In this document: positions 26,362 through 35,692 of the stretch, piece after piece
Numbering within the stretch: the first letter of the stretch is position 1
Layout: each line of letters opens with the position of its first letter
Source: Anaerobacillus alkalidiazotrophicus
GTDB lineage: Bacteria; Bacillota; Bacilli; Bacillales_H; Anaerobacillaceae
Length of the DNA: 64,000 nucleotides
Direction of reading: 5' to 3'
Assembly: GCF_001866055.1 (NCBI RefSeq)
Contig: NZ_MLQS01000001.1
Location: 1,361,616 to 1,425,615, forward strand
The notes under the pieces: model-generated
The model's input: only the letters and a program-made list of their open reading frames with translations
Database searches by the model: none
What the model was told of the DNA's origin: nothing
Translations under genes and position numbers: made by a program

Positions 26362-26398
26362 GGGGGTCAGACCCCCACTGCTTTAAACCGCTAAAGTA
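26362..26398. repeat. REP-like palindrome, copy l
   Basis: GGGGGTCAGACCCCCACTGC then TTTAAACCGCTAAAG, in the 67-bp gap between capA and the ZIP transporter. Confidence 0.85.
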
Positions 26399-26410
26399 AC
26401 CCCTGATTCC

Positions 26411-27163
26411 CTACATATAATGTAGCCATAATGAGATGAAAACACCAATTGAGGTGACGAATCCGACGGTAGGTCCACCTTCTTTGTAAGCTTCGGGCAT
26501 CATGGTTGAGGCGATCATCGCGATAATGGCCCCACCAGCAAAGCTACTGACGATTGCTTTGATACTATTTGGTGCATCATCCAAAAGTGTGGCACCGGCT
26601 AGGGCGCATAAAGCAGAAAAAAAGACAACGAGTCCCCACATCACTAAAATTTTCTTTTTTGCAAAGCCGCTTTGTCGTAGGCCTACCGTACTAGATAACC
26701 CTTCTGGAATGTTACTAATGAAAACAGAAACCACTAGCGCTAAACTTACTTTGCCACCACCGATTAAACTCATACCAATCATCGCAGACTCTGGCAGTGT
26801 ATCCATAACACTCCCAATAAAAATACCCATTCCGGAAGTTTTCCCATGACTTTGCTGCTCAGAATCTTTGACAGTAGGACGTTGGGCTTCTTTTCGTTGA
26901 TGCCCACCTTTATGCGAGATAAAATAGTCCAATATAGTAAAAAGTAGTGAGCCACCCAAAAATCCAATTGCTACTTCTATAAAACCACTAATTTCTAACG
27001 ATTCTTGTAGCAGTTCATAAGTCGTTGCACCAATTAATGCACCAGTTCCTAAAGCCATAACATAGCCAATAATTCGGCTTGGGATGGAGAATTTCAATGC
27101 CAAAACTGAACCAAATAATGTTGCTGAAGCAGCGAAAGTCCCCCAAAAAAGGGCATTCCACAT
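26411..27163 (-). CDS. ZIP-family metal transporter
   Basis: 250 residues, seven to eight hydrophobic helices, and a His/Lys-rich cytoplasmic loop (HKGGHQRKEAQR...SHGK) between helices 3 and 4, as in ZIP proteins. Helix 4/5 motifs MDTLPESAMIG and FISNIPEGLSSTVG carry the metal-binding (N/D)xxPE residues of the family. It should import Zn2+ or other divalent cations, though some bacterial members have other roles. GGAGG ribosome-binding site upstream. Confidence 0.9.
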   Translation of the reverse strand: MWNALFWGTFAASATLFGSVLALKFSIPSRIIGYVMALGTGALIGATTYELLQESLEISGFIEVAIGFLGGSLLFTILDYFISHKGGHQRKEAQRPTVKDSEQQSHGKTSGMGIFIGSVMDTLPESAMIGMSLIGGGKVSLALVVSVFISNIPEGLSSTVGLRQSGFAKKKILVMWGLVVFFSALCALAGATLLDDAPNSIKAIVSSFAGGAIIAMIASTMMPEAYKEGGPTVGFVTSIGVFISLWLHYM

Positions 27164-27287
27164 AGAAACGCCTCCTAAAATAAAGTAAAGTAGACGCCAA
27201 GAGGCTCTTAAGTAGTAAAACGTAAGCGAAAAAATTATAATATCTATCTTATTTTTAGTAATTTTTTAATAAATATACTTAACTCTT

Positions 27288-27322
27288 GGGGTCTGACCCC
27301 CACCACGTTAAAGTACTAAAGA
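27288..27322. repeat. REP-like palindrome, copy m
   Basis: GGGGTCTGACCCCCACCACG then TTAAAGTACTAAAG, between the ZIP and M20 genes. Confidence 0.85.
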
Positions 27323-27356
27323 AACCCCAGCTTGATACAAGCTGGGGTTTCTTTAG
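27317..27356. terminator. Terminator at the 3' end of the M20 gene
   Basis: TAAAGAAACCCCAGCTTG-atac-CAAGCTGGGGTTTCTTTA (shared bases at the loop) makes a perfect ~17-bp stem. It overlaps the stop codon of the minus-strand gene and directly adjoins repeat m. Confidence 0.88.
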
Positions 27357-28570
27357 TTTGAATGTATATTTGTATCATCAGGGGTTGCTGAAGCTCCCTC
27401 TTCAAGGTAATCAACAGTGGCTTGTGCTAATACTCTTGCTGCAACTAACATGCAACGCTCGTCGATGTTAAATTTAGGGTGGTGGTGTGGATAAACGATG
27501 CCTTCATCGACATTCCCAGCGCCAGTAAAAAAGAAGGTTCCTGGTACATGCTGAAGATAATAGGAAAAATCTTCACCGCCCATCACAGGCGCCATTTGCT
27601 TTACATTTTCTTCACCCATAATTTGTTTAGCGCTCGCTACAAGAGAAGCTGTTTCCGAGTCATGATTAATGACAGTCGGATAGCCTTTTCGATATTTGAA
27701 TTCATAATCTGCACCAGAAGCAATACAAATACCAGACACATAGCGTTCTAGCTTCTCGATAATATCATCTTGAACTTCAGGCTCAAACGTACGGACAGTT
27801 CCTTTTATTTTGGCAGTATCAGAAATAACATTATAAGCTTCGCCAGCATGGAATGAACCGACAGTTACGACCGCGGATTTCAGTGGATCGACATTACGGC
27901 TAACGATTTGTTGGAAATTTGTTATTAGTGTTGAAGCTACGACTATAGAGTCAACAGTTTCATGAGGAGCAGCACCATGTCCACCTTTTCCGTGAATTGT
28001 CACTTCAAATGAGTCAGCTGCAGCCATGATTGGACCGTAACAGAACCCAATTTCACCAATAGGCATTGTTGACCATATATGTGTGCCAAATACCGCGTCT
28101 ACACCTTCTAAGCAGCCATCTTCAATCATTGGCTTTGCTCCACCGGGTGCCAATTCCTCAGCAAATTGAAAAATAAGTACGATATTACCTTGAAGAAAAG
28201 TTCTATTTTCTTGTAATACCTTTGCTAAAACTAATAAAGTTGCTGTATGTGCATCGTGACCACATGCATGCATCACACCAGGGTTTTGGGATTTAAACTC
28301 AACATTCGTCTCTTCTTGTATTGGTAAAGCGTCAAAGTCGGCTCTTAAGGCCACGGTTTTTCCAGGTTTTCCACCGTGTATGATACCAACAACGCCACGC
28401 CCACCCACATTCTCTTTGCATTCAATTCCTAAATCAGTTAAATACTGAAAAATCGTCTTTGCTGTTTCGACTTCCTTAAACGAAAGTTCTGGATACTGAT
28501 GAAAATGGCGTCTAAGTTGAACCATTTCAGAAAATAAATCTTCTAATCTACGAATTACGTTTTCTACCAC
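27353..28570 (-). CDS. M20-family metallo-amidohydrolase (N-acyl amino acid/hippurate type)
   Basis: I choose GTG 28570, which has GAGAGGG at the right distance; an ATG at 28597 has none. About 405 residues. Motifs: LRRHFHQYPELSFKE, LRADFDALPI, HACGHDAHTATLL (metal ligands), QFAEELAPGGA, then the dimerisation insert GKGGHGAAPHETVD, and VMGGEDFSYYLQHVPGTFFF near the C-terminus. Members of this group hydrolyse N-acyl or N-carbamoyl amino acids in the cytoplasm using two metal ions. Exact substrate unknown. Confidence 0.92.
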   Translation of the reverse strand: MVENVIRRLEDLFSEMVQLRRHFHQYPELSFKEVETAKTIFQYLTDLGIECKENVGGRGVVGIIHGGKPGKTVALRADFDALPIQEETNVEFKSQNPGVMHACGHDAHTATLLVLAKVLQENRTFLQGNIVLIFQFAEELAPGGAKPMIEDGCLEGVDAVFGTHIWSTMPIGEIGFCYGPIMAAADSFEVTIHGKGGHGAAPHETVDSIVVASTLITNFQQIVSRNVDPLKSAVVTVGSFHAGEAYNVISDTAKIKGTVRTFEPEVQDDIIEKLERYVSGICIASGADYEFKYRKGYPTVINHDSETASLVASAKQIMGEENVKQMAPVMGGEDFSYYLQHVPGTFFFTGAGNVDEGIVYPHHHPKFNIDERCMLVAARVLAQATVDYLEEGASATPDDTNIHSN

Positions 28571-28670
28571 GGTACAATCCCTCTCTCTCACTGTCATATA
28601 TACCCATCAATTTAAAAATATTTAGAATTTTTTACTCAATGATAACTTAAAAGTAGTGAAAATACAATTC

Positions 28671-28709
28671 GGGGGTCTGACCCCCACTGAGTTAAAGCGT
28701 TAAAGTGGG
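28671..28709 (+). repeat. REP-like palindrome, copy n (left of RAYT)
   Basis: GGGGGTCTGACCCCCACTGA then GTTAAAGCGTTAAAGTG, forward orientation, 192 bp before the RAYT start codon. Forms an inverted pair with copy o on the other side of the gene. Confidence 0.9.
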
Positions 28710-28900
28710 TTTGGCCGAGTGTTACTACCACACGGTCTACTCTTTGGGATGATTAACTCATGGAAACGGTGCAGCTATATAGTAGTTCTTTATTATTAAA
28801 TATGATTGAAAAATTTTTTTAAACCTAAGAAGGAAATTACAATATTTTGTTGAATTACTAATATTGCAATGAAACCATGAAAAACTGAGGTGATTTAAAT

Positions 28901-29434
28901 TTGGCAAGAAAGATAAGAATTTGGTTTCCGGGTGCAATATACCACATTTCGAAACGTGGAAACCGTCGATCGGCTCTTTTTTACGATGATAAAGATCGAT
29001 TCAAGTATTTGCAATTGTTAGAGGAAACCTGCATTTTATACCCGTTTGTTCTTCATTCCTATTGTCTCATGACCAACCATATTCATCTCCTTTTAGAAAC
29101 CATCGACCATCATCCAAAAGAAATAATGAAAATGTTAAATTCCCGTTACGCCATGTACTTTAATAAAAGACATGATCTAGTAGGTCATTTATTTCAAGGA
29201 CGTTATGGAGCTGAACTAATTGATAGTTCTCAGTATTTTCTTGAAGTTAGTAGATATATTCATTTGAACCCTGTCAAAGCACAGATGGTAAAATATCCTC
29301 AAGATTATCCATGGAGTAGTTTTAACGCCCTTGTCTCCGAACAAATAAATCCTCATATTACCACTCAAAAAATCTTATCATATTTTCCAGAGCAAAGTAA
29401 GGAAGCGTACAAATTATATGTAGAGAATAAATGA
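28901..29434 (+). CDS. REP-associated tyrosine transposase (RAYT, Y1_Tnp/TnpA_REP)
   Basis: 177 residues, TTG start behind GAGGTGATT. It is a Y1 HUH nuclease: HUH motif His60-Ile-His62 in MTNHIHLLLE and the catalytic tyrosine Tyr119 in SRYIHLNPVKAQMV. The N-terminal RIWFPGAIYHISKRGNRR is typical of the RAYT branch. RAYTs nick and join single strands at short palindromes and are believed to spread REP repeats. The gene stands alone, is intact, and is flanked by repeats n and o of the family scattered through the preceding 22 kb, so it is the likely mobiliser of that family. Confidence 0.93.
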   Translation: MARKIRIWFPGAIYHISKRGNRRSALFYDDKDRFKYLQLLEETCILYPFVLHSYCLMTNHIHLLLETIDHHPKEIMKMLNSRYAMYFNKRHDLVGHLFQGRYGAELIDSSQYFLEVSRYIHLNPVKAQMVKYPQDYPWSSFNALVSEQINPHITTQKILSYFPEQSKEAYKLYVENK

Positions 29435-29471
29435 TATTCAGTATCGCAGTATGCTTTTGACCGTCCAATAA

Positions 29472-29514
29472 GCTTTAATGAGTTAGAGCGTTAATGTAGC
29501 GGGGGTCAGACCCC
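29472..29514 (-). repeat. REP-like palindrome, copy o (right of RAYT, reverse)
   Basis: On the minus strand: GGGGTCTGACCCCCGCTAC then ATTAACGCTCTAACTCATT. This is the opposite orientation to copy n, so the RAYT gene is bracketed by inverted repeats. It is the last copy in the window. Confidence 0.9.
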
Positions 29515-29530
29515 TCAAAAAAACAAAAAA

Positions 29531-29584
29531 ATAACCTTTGCCCATGTTTCAATTTTTGAAATGTGGGAAGAAGGTTACTTTTGT
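29531..29584. terminator. Hairpin terminator
   Basis: TAACCTTTGCCCATGTTTCA...TGAAATGTGGGAAGAAGGTTA pairs with few mismatches and is followed by CTTTTGTG. With repeat o it accounts for the gene-free gap 29435-29785. Confidence 0.7.
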
Positions 29585-29785
29585 GTATTTAGTTTTTAAA
29601 GTAACCGTTCTTCTTGTGAGGTAGTTACATTAAATAAATCGATACGTTCGGAGTTCGGTCATGGGGAGTATGTCTAATATTATTGTGTGACCTTATTAAG
29701 TGTTGAAACATTGAATTTATGTTATTTTTCGTAAGAACATGAAGTCAAAGCGTGGTATTGTTTCGAAGTAAATTGGTAAGTAAGG

Positions 29786-30247
29786 TTATTGTTTTTGGTT
29801 AATATACTCTAAAACATGTTGATGCTGCTTTTGGATAGTAGAGAATTGCTTGATTTCACTACTTAATTCAGTTTTTGTTTCATCGAGTTTTTTCATCATA
29901 CTTCCATAATAAAAGGCAACCTCTTTGCGCATTTCACCTTGTTCAGCAGCGAGTACGTTTTGACCTTCTTGTAATGAAGTAATATCACTTTTCATTAAGT
30001 TCATATCAGACTTCATTAGGCCCATATCACTTTTCATTAAGTCCACATCAGACTTCATTAGGCCCATATCACTTTTCATTAAATCCATATCAGACTTCAT
30101 TGAATTCATATCTTTCTTAATTGAAACAACATCTTTAGTTAATGTATCAACATTGGTAGTCAATGTACCAACATTGGTAGTTAAGGTACCTACACCTTTG
30201 GTCAATACATTTAGTTGGTCGAGAACTTTAGATAAAGTGCCTTCCAT
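29786..30247 (-). CDS. Heptad-repeat coiled-coil protein, 153 aa
   Basis: Start set at ATG 30247 behind AAAGGAGGTG; an in-frame GTG at 30298 would start upstream of that perfect site. The product begins MEGTLSKVLDQLNVLTKGV. It is a continuous coiled coil: first VGTLTTN repeats, then about six copies of a 7-residue unit like LMKSDMD/LMKSDMG, each encoded by a near-identical 21-bp DNA repeat, then a C-terminal helical segment. No membrane segment or signal. Such unit-copy heptads expand and contract easily. Possibly a structural or oligomerisation protein; function unknown. Confidence 0.75.
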   Translation of the reverse strand: MEGTLSKVLDQLNVLTKGVGTLTTNVGTLTTNVDTLTKDVVSIKKDMNSMKSDMDLMKSDMGLMKSDVDLMKSDMGLMKSDMNLMKSDITSLQEGQNVLAAEQGEMRKEVAFYYGSMMKKLDETKTELSSEIKQFSTIQKQHQHVLEYINQKQ

Positions 30248-30333
30248 GCTATTCACCTCCTTTTTTTTATTATATATGGTAGGTGAATAATTTGTCACCC
30301 TTTGAAAGCGATTAACAATTTGTCTAAAAATAG

Positions 30334-30374
30334 AAAAGAGTGTGCCGAAAATAAATTTTCTGACACACTCTTCC
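30334..30374 (-). terminator. Terminator for dcuB
   Basis: AAGAGTGTG...CACACTCTT, 9-bp stem, followed on the minus strand by TTCTATTTTT. Placed ~215 bp after dcuB, beyond repeat C4. Confidence 0.65.
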
Positions 30375-30401
30375 TTTTAAAAGGAAAAAGAAGTTTTTGC
30401 G

Positions 30402-30531
30402 GTTGGAAACTGTCTAGTTTCAGCGCCCGCGAGCTTTGCCACTTCAGTCTTTATCGGAAGTTAAAAAGCGGCTTCTGTAAAAGGATTTAAAGTGCCTATC
30501 GTTCGTGAGCAAGGTGCTCTACGCTTTCTGT
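30402..30531. repeat. Interspersed element, copy C4 (short)
   Basis: Begins GTTGGAAACTGTCTAGTTTC, then CACTTCAGTCTTTATCGG and GCGGCTTCTGTAAAAGG, and ends GAGCAAGGTGCTCTACGC then TTTC. This 130-bp version lacks the middle insert of C5. Confidence 0.75.
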
Positions 30532-30589
30532 GAAAGTAATATACTTTCATGCTGGTTGGTTTGTGCGTGTTGAACGCTTGGGTGTTTTC

Positions 30590-31906
30590 TTAAAAGAATA
30601 AGAAAACTAAGATAAACCCTATTACCACGGAACACACACTGGCAATTAGTCCTGGTGCCATAAAACTGTGGTTAAATACATACTTACCAATTTTCGTTGT
30701 CCCAGTTCGGTCCATATTAATAGCAGCTAATAATGGTCCGTAGTTTGGTATGAAGAAGTAACCATTAACAGCAGGGAACATGGCAATTAAGAAAAATGGA
30801 GAAATTCCAAGGCTAAGTCCTAATGGCATTAATGCTCGAACGGTTGCAGCTTGAGAGTTTACTAAAATTGATAGAACGAATAAAGCTAATGCAAACAACC
30901 ATGGGAGAGTTGTTACTAAGCTAGAGATATTGTCTTGAATTAACCCTAAGTTTGCTTGGAAGAAAGTATCTCCTAACCATGCGATACCAAAAATAGCAAC
31001 GACTGCAACAACACCTGATCTGAATACATTTCCAGTGACAATTTTTTCTACATTACATTTACATATTAAAATAATAAGTGCTGAAACTGTTAACATAATA
31101 ATTTGAATGGCATAAGCCATTGATAACTGAGTAACTTCTTCGCCAACTACAAAAGTTGGTCTGAGTTCAGGGAAGCTACCTAATAAAACAACGAAAACTG
31201 CACCGAATAAAAACAAGTAAACAGAGATTTTTGATTGCTTCGTCACTTCTAAAGACTTCGCACGTTCTTGTTTCATAGGCTCTAACCCATCTTTCAAACG
31301 ACGTTGGTATTCAGGATCGTCTTCAAGCTCTAATCCTTTTTTTCGAATTAAAAATGCAGAAATCATGATCCCAAGGAAAGTAGCTGGAATGGTCACACCG
31401 AGTATTTGCAACAACGTAATATCAAAAGGAGAAAGAATTGCTAATAAGGCTACGGTTGCTGCTGAGATGGGACTCGCTGTGATTGCTTGTTGAGAAGCGA
31501 TAACGGCAATAGAGAGTGGCCGCTCTGGGCGAACTTTCGACTCTTGAGCAACCCCTGAAATAACTGGTAAGAGACTATAGGCCACGTGCCCTGTTCCCGC
31601 AAAAAACGTAAATAAATACGTTGTAATGGGGGCCATAAATGTAATATGATCTGGATTTTTGCGTAACATTTTCTCTGCTAGCATGATGAGATAATTTAAC
31701 CCTCCGGAAGCTTGCAACGCACCTGCAGCAGTAATTACTGCTAAAATCATTAGCATTACGTCAATTGGCGGAGCTGTAGGTTGCATTTGAAAACCAAACG
31801 TTAAGATGGCCAAACCAATACCACCCATAACCCCGAGACCAACACCACCGATTCGTGCCCCAACTAGGATACAAGCCAAAACGATAATTAATTGGATCCA
31901 AAACAT
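30590..31906 (-). CDS. dcuB: Anaerobic C4-dicarboxylate transporter, DcuA/DcuB family
   Basis: 438 residues, about 10-12 transmembrane helices. The sequence follows DcuB closely (from memory): GGVGLGVMGGIGLAILTF, PPIDVMLMILAVITAAGALQ, AGTGHVAYSLLPVI, QQAITASPISAATVALLA and a central cytoplasmic linker around LELEDDPEYQRRLKDG. It exchanges fumarate, malate or aspartate for succinate during anaerobic respiration, in the cytoplasmic membrane. No two-component partner or fumarate reductase is near. It fits an organism that respires without oxygen. DcuA is the alternative. Confidence 0.88.
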   Translation of the reverse strand: MFWIQLIIVLACILVGARIGGVGLGVMGGIGLAILTFGFQMQPTAPPIDVMLMILAVITAAGALQASGGLNYLIMLAEKMLRKNPDHITFMAPITTYLFTFFAGTGHVAYSLLPVISGVAQESKVRPERPLSIAVIASQQAITASPISAATVALLAILSPFDITLLQILGVTIPATFLGIMISAFLIRKKGLELEDDPEYQRRLKDGLEPMKQERAKSLEVTKQSKISVYLFLFGAVFVVLLGSFPELRPTFVVGEEVTQLSMAYAIQIIMLTVSALIILICKCNVEKIVTGNVFRSGVVAVVAIFGIAWLGDTFFQANLGLIQDNISSLVTTLPWLFALALFVLSILVNSQAATVRALMPLGLSLGISPFFLIAMFPAVNGYFFIPNYGPLLAAINMDRTGTTKIGKYVFNHSFMAPGLIASVCSVVIGFILVFLFF

Positions 31907-32390
31907 GTTTTTCCACCACCTATTCTTTTAATGTGAGAAAAGCAATATACGAGAATAGTATACCTATAATTTTCAGAATAATGCTTGTCCCATTTTACAA
32001 TTCACAAATAGTTCAATTTGTTTACAAAGAATGTGAGAGTCTTGTAAACTGCTTAAGGTTATATCAGATTAGTGACACCTAGTAACTTTATGTAATAGTA
32101 AAGCGACGACTTTGCCATACTAGAAGCGAATAGAAATAGTGTTTAAACATTATAAAATTCTTATTCAAAAAGTACTATTATGACTTGTTAATTTAATCGT
32201 TTTCGATATAATTTAGAAGATGTAATATTCTCAATAAACAAGCCGGGCGCATTAACTTATTAAAAATAGTAATTTTAATTAAAAGTAACAGTAAAATTAG
32301 CAACAATTAAGGCGGCTTTCTGTAAAATAATGATATATCGTAAATAAAGTTGAAATTTTCGATGAAATTGGAACGAGGGTGAGAGAACAA
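31907..32390. other. Gene-free divergent promoter region
   Basis: About 480 bp between dcuB and ugd, with AT-rich tracts and no convincing ORF. A sigma-A-like pair for ugd (TTGTTA, 16 bp, TATAAT) lies at 32185-32212. I see no clear FNR box or riboswitch. Confidence 0.5.
32185..32212 (+). promoter_or_regulatory. Possible promoter for ugd
   Basis: TTGTTA and TATAAT separated by 16 bp, ~180 bp upstream of the start codon. Confidence 0.4.
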
Positions 32391-33557
32391 ATGAAAATAG
32401 CAGTAGCTGGTACAGGTTATGTAGGCTTGTCTAATGCGGTTTTATTAGCCCAACATAACGAAGTGATAGCAGTTGATATTGATGAAAGAAAAGTAGAGAT
32501 GATTAATCAAAAAAAATCTCCAATTGTTGATAGGGAAATTGAAGAGTTTTTAACGACAAAAAATCTAAATCTTGTCGCGACAACAGATATAAAAAAAGCA
32601 TATGAGCAAGCAGAATTTATTATTATTGCAACACCGACTGATTATGATCCTGAAACGAATTACTTTAACACAAAATCTATCGAAAGCGTTATTAATAATG
32701 TGTTGTCGATAAATCCGTCAGCAGTAATGGTCATTAAATCGACGATTCCAGTTGGTTATACGAAGGAGATAAAAGAAAAATTTCAAACAAAAAATATTAT
32801 GTTTTCGCCTGAATTTTTACGTGAAGGAAAGGCTTTGTATGATAATTTATATCCTTCTAGAATTATCGTTGGTGAAAATTCAGAACGAGCAAAAACATTT
32901 GCAAATTTATTAATGCAAGGTGCCAAGAAAGAGGATATTCCGGTATTGTTTACGAACTCGACTGAGGCTGAGGCGGTTAAGTTATTTTCAAATACGTATT
33001 TAGCACTTAGAGTCGCTTATTTTAATGAACTTGATACGTATGCGGAATTAAACGGACTAAATACAAAGCAAATTATTGAAGGAGTAGGGTTAGATCCACG
33101 AATCGGAATGCATTATAACAATCCTTCATTTGGTTATGGTGGTTACTGCTTACCTAAAGACACAAAACAGCTAAAAGCAAATTTTTCTGGAATTCCAAAC
33201 AACATGATAGCAGCGATTGTTGAAGCGAATGATACAAGAAAAGATCACATTGCCTCTAGAATTATTGCAAAGAACCCTAAAGTTGTCGGGATTTATCGTT
33301 TGACAATGAAAACAGACTCGGATAACTTCCGGGCATCAGCAATCCAAGGTATAATAGAAAGGATACAAGACAAGGGCGTTGAAGTTGTCATATACGAGCC
33401 AGTTCTAAACGAAGACTACTTTGAGAACTATAGAGTGATCAAAGATTTAAACGAGTTTAAACAAATCTCAGATGTTATCGTCTCAAATAGACTAGAAGCT
33501 AATTTAGCTGATGTAGGAGAGAAAGTTTACACAAGAGATATATTTAATAGAGATTAA
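32391..33557 (+). CDS. ugd: UDP-glucose 6-dehydrogenase family enzyme
   Basis: 388 residues from ATG 32391, which fits the GAGGGTGAG site better than GTG 32379. The N-terminal Rossmann motif is [11 protein letters not shown]; the centre has [20 protein letters not shown]; the catalytic Cys is in [14 protein letters not shown]; the C-terminal domain follows. The length equals that of short E. coli-type Ugd. It oxidises UDP-glucose (or a similar NDP-sugar) to the uronate with two NAD+, feeding surface polysaccharide synthesis. galE follows 426 bp downstream after a repeat element, so they are not one tight operon. Confidence 0.92.
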   Translation: MKIAVAGTGYVGLSNAVLLAQHNEVIAVDIDERKVEMINQKKSPIVDREIEEFLTTKNLNLVATTDIKKAYEQAEFIIIATPTDYDPETNYFNTKSIESVINNVLSINPSAVMVIKSTIPVGYTKEIKEKFQTKNIMFSPEFLREGKALYDNLYPSRIIVGENSERAKTFANLLMQGAKKEDIPVLFTNSTEAEAVKLFSNTYLALRVAYFNELDTYAELNGLNTKQIIEGVGLDPRIGMHYNNPSFGYGGYCLPKDTKQLKANFSGIPNNMIAAIVEANDTRKDHIASRIIAKNPKVVGIYRLTMKTDSDNFRASAIQGIIERIQDKGVEVVIYEPVLNEDYFENYRVIKDLNEFKQISDVIVSNRLEANLADVGEKVYTRDIFNRD

Positions 33558-33569
33558 GAATTGAACACA

Positions 33570-33785
33570 ATAAAGCTGAACTTCAATCAGTGGGGGGGTT
33601 CCTTCATCCCCCACTGATTGTTAGTTCAACTTATACCACAGGCATAAGAATAACTAATCATCAGCTTCACTGATGAAAGTTATTCTATATCGGACCTTTA
33701 GGGGCAGTTAATCCCCCACCTAAACTTCTCGATTTTCTTACGTTTTGAGGTGGGGGTCTTACTGCCCCTTAAGAGTGGGATAAAA
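33570..33785. repeat. Three-hairpin modular repeat, copy B1
   Basis: A ~216-bp unit with three successive hairpins: CAATCAGTGGGGG/CCCCCACTGATTG; AGAATAACT...CATCAG/CTGATG...AGTTATTCT; and GGGGCAGT..CCCCCACCT/AGGTGGGGG..ACTGCCCC. Nearly identical to copy B2 at 38907. Non-coding. Confidence 0.9.
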
Positions 33786-33915
33786 AACAACAACACCCTC
33801 TTTGTTCATATTTTTGGATAAAAAGGGTGTTTATAATTGTTTGCTTAGCCAGAACATCTACAATTTTTTTGTGGAAAATGACTTAAGTGAAGCTTTGTTA
33901 AACGAACTTTCATCA

Positions 33916-33945
33916 TTGTATAGTCTGATAGCCAAATAGTATAAT
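33916..33945 (+). promoter_or_regulatory. Probable galE promoter
   Basis: TTGTAT, 18 bp, TATAAT, ending 38 bp before the galE start. Confidence 0.5.
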
Positions 33946-33983
33946 GAAGGTTAACGCTTGTAGTAAAAAATAGGAGGTACATA

Positions 33984-34982
33984 ATGTCGATTTTAGTTAC
34001 TGGTGGTGCCGGATATATTGGGAGTCATACGTGCATAGAGCTATTAGAAGCTGGATATGAAGTGATTGTAATCGATGATTTATCCAATAGTAAATATGAA
34101 TCGATTACGAGAGTTGAGGAAATTACAGGTCAAAAGATAACTTTTTATGAAATAAGTATCTTAGATAAAGCAAAGTTAGAGCGTGTTTTTGAGGAAAACC
34201 AAATTGATGCTGTCATCCATTTTGCTGGGTTAAAGGCAGTTGGGGAGTCTGTGAGGATACCACTCCATTATTATCATAATAATATTACCGGGACCTTACT
34301 ATTGTGCGAGGTTATGGCTAACTTTGGTGTGAAGAAATTGGTCTTTAGTTCTTCGGCTACAGTTTATGGTGTTCCTAAACAAGTCCCTATTACCGAGGAC
34401 TTTCCGCTTAGTGCTACAAATCCTTATGGGCGTACAAAATTAATGATTGAAGAAATCCTTCGAGATCTGTATGTCTCAGACCAAAATTGGAGCATTGCAT
34501 TACTTCGCTACTTTAATCCAATTGGAGCTCATGAAAGTGGGAAAATTGGTGAAGATCCAAACGGAATACCGAACAACTTAATGCCGTATATTACAAAAGT
34601 AGCGATCGGTGAATTGCCACATTTGAATATATTCGGCAATGACTATCCAACGGTTGATGGAACAGGTGTGAGAGATTACCTTCACGTTGTAGACTTAGCT
34701 AAAGGGCATATTAAAGCGTTAGAAAAAATAAAAAATGAAGCTGGTGTTGATGCGTATAACCTTGGTACTGGAACAGGGTATAGTGTGCTGGAAATAGTTG
34801 CAGCATTCGAGAAAGCCTCAAAGGCACACGTTCCTTATAAAATTGTTGAAAGACGTCCTGGCGATATTTCTACATGTTATGCAAACCCGATAAAGGCTAA
34901 AGAGAAATTAGGCTGGGAAGCTACAAAGGGAATTGAAGAGATGTGTATAGATGCGTGGCGTTGGCAGCAACGGCGATACTAG
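33984..34982 (+). CDS. galE: UDP-glucose 4-epimerase
   Basis: 332 residues, start ATG behind AGGAGG. Extended short-chain dehydrogenase fold: [10 protein letters not shown] for NAD binding, catalytic Ser124 in SSSATVYG, and Tyr148-x-x-x-Lys152 in [25 protein letters not shown] and [14 protein letters not shown] are GalE hallmarks. It interconverts UDP-glucose and UDP-galactose in the cytoplasm. With Ugd and the nucleotidyltransferase at 18784 it points to exopolysaccharide or wall polymer synthesis. Its own promoter lies just upstream. Confidence 0.96.
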   Translation: MSILVTGGAGYIGSHTCIELLEAGYEVIVIDDLSNSKYESITRVEEITGQKITFYEISILDKAKLERVFEENQIDAVIHFAGLKAVGESVRIPLHYYHNNITGTLLLCEVMANFGVKKLVFSSSATVYGVPKQVPITEDFPLSATNPYGRTKLMIEEILRDLYVSDQNWSIALLRYFNPIGAHESGKIGEDPNGIPNNLMPYITKVAIGELPHLNIFGNDYPTVDGTGVRDYLHVVDLAKGHIKALEKIKNEAGVDAYNLGTGTGYSVLEIVAAFEKASKAHVPYKIVERRPGDISTCYANPIKAKEKLGWEATKGIEEMCIDAWRWQQRRY

Positions 34983-35017
34983 AAGCTTAAAAAGTGAAGA
35001 GAAATAACTCTTTTCGA

Positions 35018-35123
35018 AGCAGTGGTTCCTTTATTTTAAAAAAATTAGTAAAAATATAAAGGAACCACTGTTGGCCAATATTAAAAATGATTTAACGGAA
35101 CTGTAGTCCGTTCCCCCTTATCA
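35018..35123. repeat. Hairpin and AACGGAACTGTAGTCCG repeat, copy D1
   Basis: CAGTGGTTCCTTTA...AAAGGAACCACTG makes a long stem at about 35021-35070. It is followed at 35094 by AACGGAACTGTAGTCCGTT, a motif also seen at ~49048 and ~62363. Confidence 0.65.
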
Positions 35124-35170
35124 AAACCTTCGAAACTTTGGACCCCAAATTCCTACATTATGTTTCTAAT

Positions 35171-35692
35171 CTAGAAATCAACCAGGTCTAATAATTCACT
35201 AGTCTTGAGGTTTGATCGTATCCTCTCGATTGCCCTCTTACGCCACTTTTTAACTGTGTCGACAGGAACGTTGTATTGTTTAGCGATAGCTGTAGGTCCT
35301 ATATCATTTTCATAATACTCAACAAACCAAATACGCTCCGTTTTTGAAAGAAGTGGAACGATACGTTCTAAAGGGAAGGGACGTTGTTTTTGAAACTCTT
35401 GTGCTGGGATTTTTTCGACTGACTCAGGCTCAAGGTAGATTTGGAAACGTTGTTGAAAGGTTTGTTCTTTTTTGAGATGGTGAAGCATTTTTCCTCTGAC
35501 ATATTTTTGAGCAAAACTAGGAAAGTATCCTTTCGTTTCATCGAAATTTTTACTTGCTTCCCATAAAGCAATTAGGCCAATTTGATATAATTCATCGTAA
35601 TGCACAGTTTGATTCAACTGTTTGATTTGTTTTTTTATAAGAGGTTCAAATTTTTCCACTAATTGTTCAAATGGTAGTTCAGTAACATTCAT
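35171..35692 (-). CDS. Sigma-70-family RNA polymerase sigma factor
   Basis: Start set at ATG 35692 (GGAG 11 nt upstream); an in-frame start at 35776 would add 28 unlikely residues. 173 residues. Region 2 is seen at about 30-80 (HYDELYQIGLIALWEASKNF, YVRGKMLHHLKKE) and region 4 at about 115-160 (LSKTERIWFVEYYEND, IAKQYNVPVDTVKKWRKRA). Region 3 is absent, as in ECF-type or short sporulation-like factors. No anti-sigma gene is adjacent. Targets unknown. Confidence 0.8.
   Translation of the reverse strand: MNVTELPFEQLVEKFEPLIKKQIKQLNQTVHYDELYQIGLIALWEASKNFDETKGYFPSFAQKYVRGKMLHHLKKEQTFQQRFQIYLEPESVEKIPAQEFQKQRPFPLERIVPLLSKTERIWFVEYYENDIGPTAIAKQYNVPVDTVKKWRKRAIERIRSNLKTSELLDLVDF

Noticed and set aside
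33570..33785. Possible riboswitch upstream of galE
   Set aside because: Near-identical copies occur after unrelated genes (38907, 49074 reverse), so it is a mobile-type repeat rather than a galE leader.
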